Source of the DNA: Deltaproteobacteria bacterium
Lineage (GTDB): Bacteria; Desulfobacterota; Desulfobacteria; Desulfobacterales; Desulfatibacillaceae
DNA length: 9,542 nucleotides
NCBI GenBank assembly: GCA_019308705.1
Contig: JAFDHW010000063.1
Location: 1 to 9,542, forward strand
Direction: 5' to 3'
The notes below the pieces were generated by a model. The model did not search any database, was not told the DNA's origin, and saw only the letters and a list, made by a program, of their open reading frames with translations. Shown one piece after another: positions 7,831-9,542 of the stretch. Position 1 is the stretch's first letter, and every line of letters starts with the position of its first letter. Both the position numbers and the translations under genes were made by a program.

Positions 7831-9279
7831 ATGAAATCTGACGTTCTCCTGATCCTGGGAGCGGTGGTCCTGGCGGCCGTGGCGTGCGCCTCGGAGCCGC
7901 CGGAAACCACCACGCCCGAAAAGGTGCGCGAATCCGTGGTGGCGGGCATCTTCTACGAGGCGGACCCCGCCAAGCTGGCCGCCCAGGTGGATTCGCTGCT
8001 GGAAAAAGCCAAGAAGGCCCGGCTTCCCGAGCCCCCCCGCGCCCTGGTCTCGCCCCACGCGGGCCTTGAGCACTCCGGCATCGTGGCCGCGGCTGGGTAC
8101 GCGGCCATGCCGCGGGACGTGAAAAGGGTGCTCATCCTGGCCCCCAGCCACCGCCACGCCTTTGCCGGAGTCTCCATCCCGGACGTGGACGCCTACTTCA
8201 CGCCCCTGGGCCTGGTGCCCCTGGACCCGGCGGCAAAAGAGCTGGCCGCCCAGCCGGGGTTCTCCCACGTGCCCGAGGCCCACATGCGGGAGCATTCCCT
8301 GGAGGTGCAACTGCCCTTTCTCCAGCGGGTTCTGGGCGATTTCACCCTCATCCCCCTGGTGGTGGGCTCCGCGGACCCCGGGGAACTGGCCGAAACCCTT
8401 TTGCCCCTGGCCAGGGAAGGCGTGTTCTTCATCGCCAGTTCGGACCTCTCCCACGGCCACCCCTACCGGGACGCGAAGAAGCTGGACGCCTTCTGTACAA
8501 TGGCCATTTCCAACCTTATGTTTTACGCCATGGATCGCTGTGAAGCCTGTGGGAAGCAACCCGTGGAAACCCTCATGCGCGTGGCCCGATCCATGGGGTG
8601 GAAGGGAAAGCTCTTAGACGCCAGGAACTCGGCGGACACCTCCGGCCCCATGGCCGAAGTGGTGGGATACGCCTCCATCGCCTTTGTGCGGGAAAAAGGA
8701 GAGGAGCCCATGCCCGAAGAGATCACCGAACAGGACAAGAAAGCCCTCCTGGAACTGGCCCGGTCCACCATCCGCTCCCGCCTGTTTCCCGGCGAGGCCA
8801 TAAAGCGGCCCGAGGCCGCTTCCGGCGCCATCCGCCAAAACCGCGGCTGCTTTGTCACCCTGCACAAGAACGGCCAGTTGCGCGGCTGCATCGGCACCAT
8901 CGAACCCGTCATGCCCCTGGCCGACGCGGTGGAGGAAAACGCCATCAACGCGGCGTTCAAGGACCCCCGGTTCACGCCTCTGACCGCGGACGAACTCGAC
9001 CAAGTGACCATCGAGATCTCCGTGCTCACCGTGCCCAAGCCCCTGCCCTTTTCCGACGGCGAGGACTTGAAGCGGAAACTGCGCCCGGGCATCGACGGCG
9101 TAATCCTGGCCCGGGGCATGAACCGGGCCACCTTCCTGCCCCAGGTATGGGGCCAGGTGCCGGACGCGGAAAGCTTCCTCACCATGCTGTGCAGAAAGGG
9201 CGGCATGTCCGGCGACTGCTGGTGCGACCCCTCCACCCAGGTCTTCACCTACCAGGCCGAACACTTCGAAGAGAAGTAG
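7831..9279 (+). CDS. amrB: fused AmmeMemoRadiSam proteins B (Memo-like) and A (AMMECR1-like), lipoprotein-like signal
   Basis: A 482-residue fusion. Residues 1-19 look like a lipoprotein signal: K2, a hydrophobic run 5-18 and AAVAC ending at C19, then a Pro/Thr-rich linker (20-30). Residues about 33-287 are the Memo domain (AmrB): AGIFYEADP (38-46), SPHAGLEHSG (74-83), LAPSHRH (103-109), REHSLEVQLPFLQ (153-165), SSDLSHG (203-209) and VVGYASIAF (277-285). Histidines 76, 107 and 208 match the dioxygenase-like metal pocket of Memo. Residues about 297-482 are the AMMECR1 domain (AmrA), with the hallmark LRGCIGT (350-356), AINAAFKDPRF and the C-terminal GDCWC. GAAGG (7817-7821) precedes the ATG by 9 bases. 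Bacteria and archaea encode A and B either separately or fused. Both domains look complete. With Tat-tagged AmrS just upstream, the pair is consistent with a shared periplasmic location. The weak point is the lipobox, which has alanine rather than leucine at -3. Confidence 0.92.
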   Translation: MKSDVLLILGAVVLAAVACASEPPETTTPEKVRESVVAGIFYEADPAKLAAQVDSLLEKAKKARLPEPPRALVSPHAGLEHSGIVAAAGYAAMPRDVKRVLILAPSHRHAFAGVSIPDVDAYFTPLGLVPLDPAAKELAAQPGFSHVPEAHMREHSLEVQLPFLQRVLGDFTLIPLVVGSADPGELAETLLPLAREGVFFIASSDLSHGHPYRDAKKLDAFCTMAISNLMFYAMDRCEACGKQPVETLMRVARSMGWKGKLLDARNSADTSGPMAEVVGYASIAFVREKGEEPMPEEITEQDKKALLELARSTIRSRLFPGEAIKRPEAASGAIRQNRGCFVTLHKNGQLRGCIGTIEPVMPLADAVEENAINAAFKDPRFTPLTADELDQVTIEISVLTVPKPLPFSDGEDLKRKLRPGIDGVILARGMNRATFLPQVWGQVPDAESFLTMLCRKGGMSGDCWCDPSTQVFTYQAEHFEEK

Positions 9280-9358
9280 CCGCCGCGGCGCCGCCCGCCT
9301 CCTCCCTCCGAGGCCTTCCGCGCTTTTTCTGGCGGAAACAAAATAGTTTTCTGCTTTC
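9280..9358. other. gap after the Amr unit; weak hairpin only
   Basis: TTCCGC (9316-9321) can pair with GCGGAA (9332-9337) across a 10-base loop, and a TTTT run occurs about ten bases later (9347-9350). This is a poor intrinsic terminator but the only candidate end for the Amr transcript before the insertion sequence. A GC-rich palindrome CGCCGCGGCG lies at 9281-9290. Confidence 0.3.
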
Positions 9359-9542
9359 CCACTGCTGTCCGGTTAAAAGCACTTGATTTCAAAGCATAAA
9401 TTCTGTTGAAATGATGGTTTGTGTTTTGTCGGTGGTGGTTCGAAGAGTTCATAGAGATTTCGTCGTTCGAACAAAGTCACCTGTAGCAGTTTGAGAATCT
9501 GGGTCATGACCGCGTTCTTGCTGGTTCCCAAGAACCTTTTGA
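9359..9542 (-). mobile_element. end of an IS4-type insertion sequence (runs off the window)
   Basis: Base composition shifts to AT-richer here. The - strand encodes the C-terminus of a transposase (next entry), and the sequence just after its stop reads, on the + strand, CCACTGCTGTCCGGTTAA (about 9359-9375). The CTGTCCGGTTAA stretch resembles terminal inverted repeats I recall from IS4-group elements, so the element would end near 9359. The other end is outside the window, so the repeat could not be matched to its partner. Confidence 0.5.
9373..9540 (-). pseudogene. C-terminal remnant of an IS4-family transposase with internal deletion
   Basis: Read on the - strand from the window edge (first codon 9540-9538) to TAA at 9375-9373, 55 residues are open. 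GTSKNAVMTQI and LLQVTLFERRNLYELF both match the C-terminal part of IS4-type DDE transposases (the DUF4372-associated group, as I recall it). In that family a hydrophobic stretch of about 30 residues (roughly WIALIxYLLL...) separates these two segments; here TQI runs straight into LKLLQ. The frame is kept, so this looks like an in-frame deletion. The catalytic residues would lie beyond the window. GC3 is lower than in the neighbouring genes, as expected for mobile DNA. The alternative is a distinct subfamily that lacks the segment. Confidence 0.6.

Noticed and set aside
9524..9537. Small GGTTC-CCAA-GAACC palindrome near the window edge
   Set aside because: It lies within the transposase coding sequence and is short enough to be chance.

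Overview
The window (9,542 bases, GC-rich, strong G/C third-position bias) looks like chromosome of a Gram-negative, probably anaerobic bacterium of the Desulfobacterota/Deltaproteobacteria type. The grounds are a PpiD-type inner-membrane chaperone, a ZnuA-like periplasmic binding protein and an AmmeMemoRadiSam cluster, a gene set common in archaea and sulfate-reducer-like bacteria. The lineage is an inference from gene content and style; there is no rRNA or other marker.

Layout. Bases 1-60 may be the tail of an upstream + strand gene. Bases 58-177 hold a striking 16-bp inverted repeat flanking a promoter-like stretch. Then come a CopB-type (CPH-motif) copper P-type ATPase (220-2313, +) and, convergent with it, a cysteine-free MerR-like regulator (2332-2994, -). 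A 468-base intergenic region (2995-3462) has promoter- and terminator-like signals but no convincing gene. It leads to an orphan ZnuA-like metal-binding lipid-free periplasmic protein (3463-4353, +) and, behind its own candidate promoter and a leader hairpin, a PpiD/SurA-like peptidyl-prolyl isomerase (4457-6352, +).

Bases 6466-9279 form a tight three-gene unit with 12-base gaps: a 72-residue zinc-ribbon protein with a C-terminal membrane helix, the AmmeMemoRadiSam radical SAM enzyme (AmrS), and a fusion of the Memo-like (AmrB) and AMMECR1-like (AmrA) proteins. The function of this system is not established. The notable point is that AmrS starts with a twin-arginine (Tat) signal and the AmrB-AmrA fusion starts with a lipoprotein-like signal, so both seem to be sent across the inner membrane. 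That makes a candidate extracytoplasmic version of the system.

The end of the window (about 9359-9542) enters an IS4-type insertion sequence on the - strand. It is seen as a C-terminal transposase remnant that appears to have lost an internal segment of roughly 30 residues.

Several genes concern metals (copper export, Zn/Mn capture, zinc ribbon, Fe-S radical SAM, and a Memo fold whose human relative binds metal), but no shared regulation is visible.
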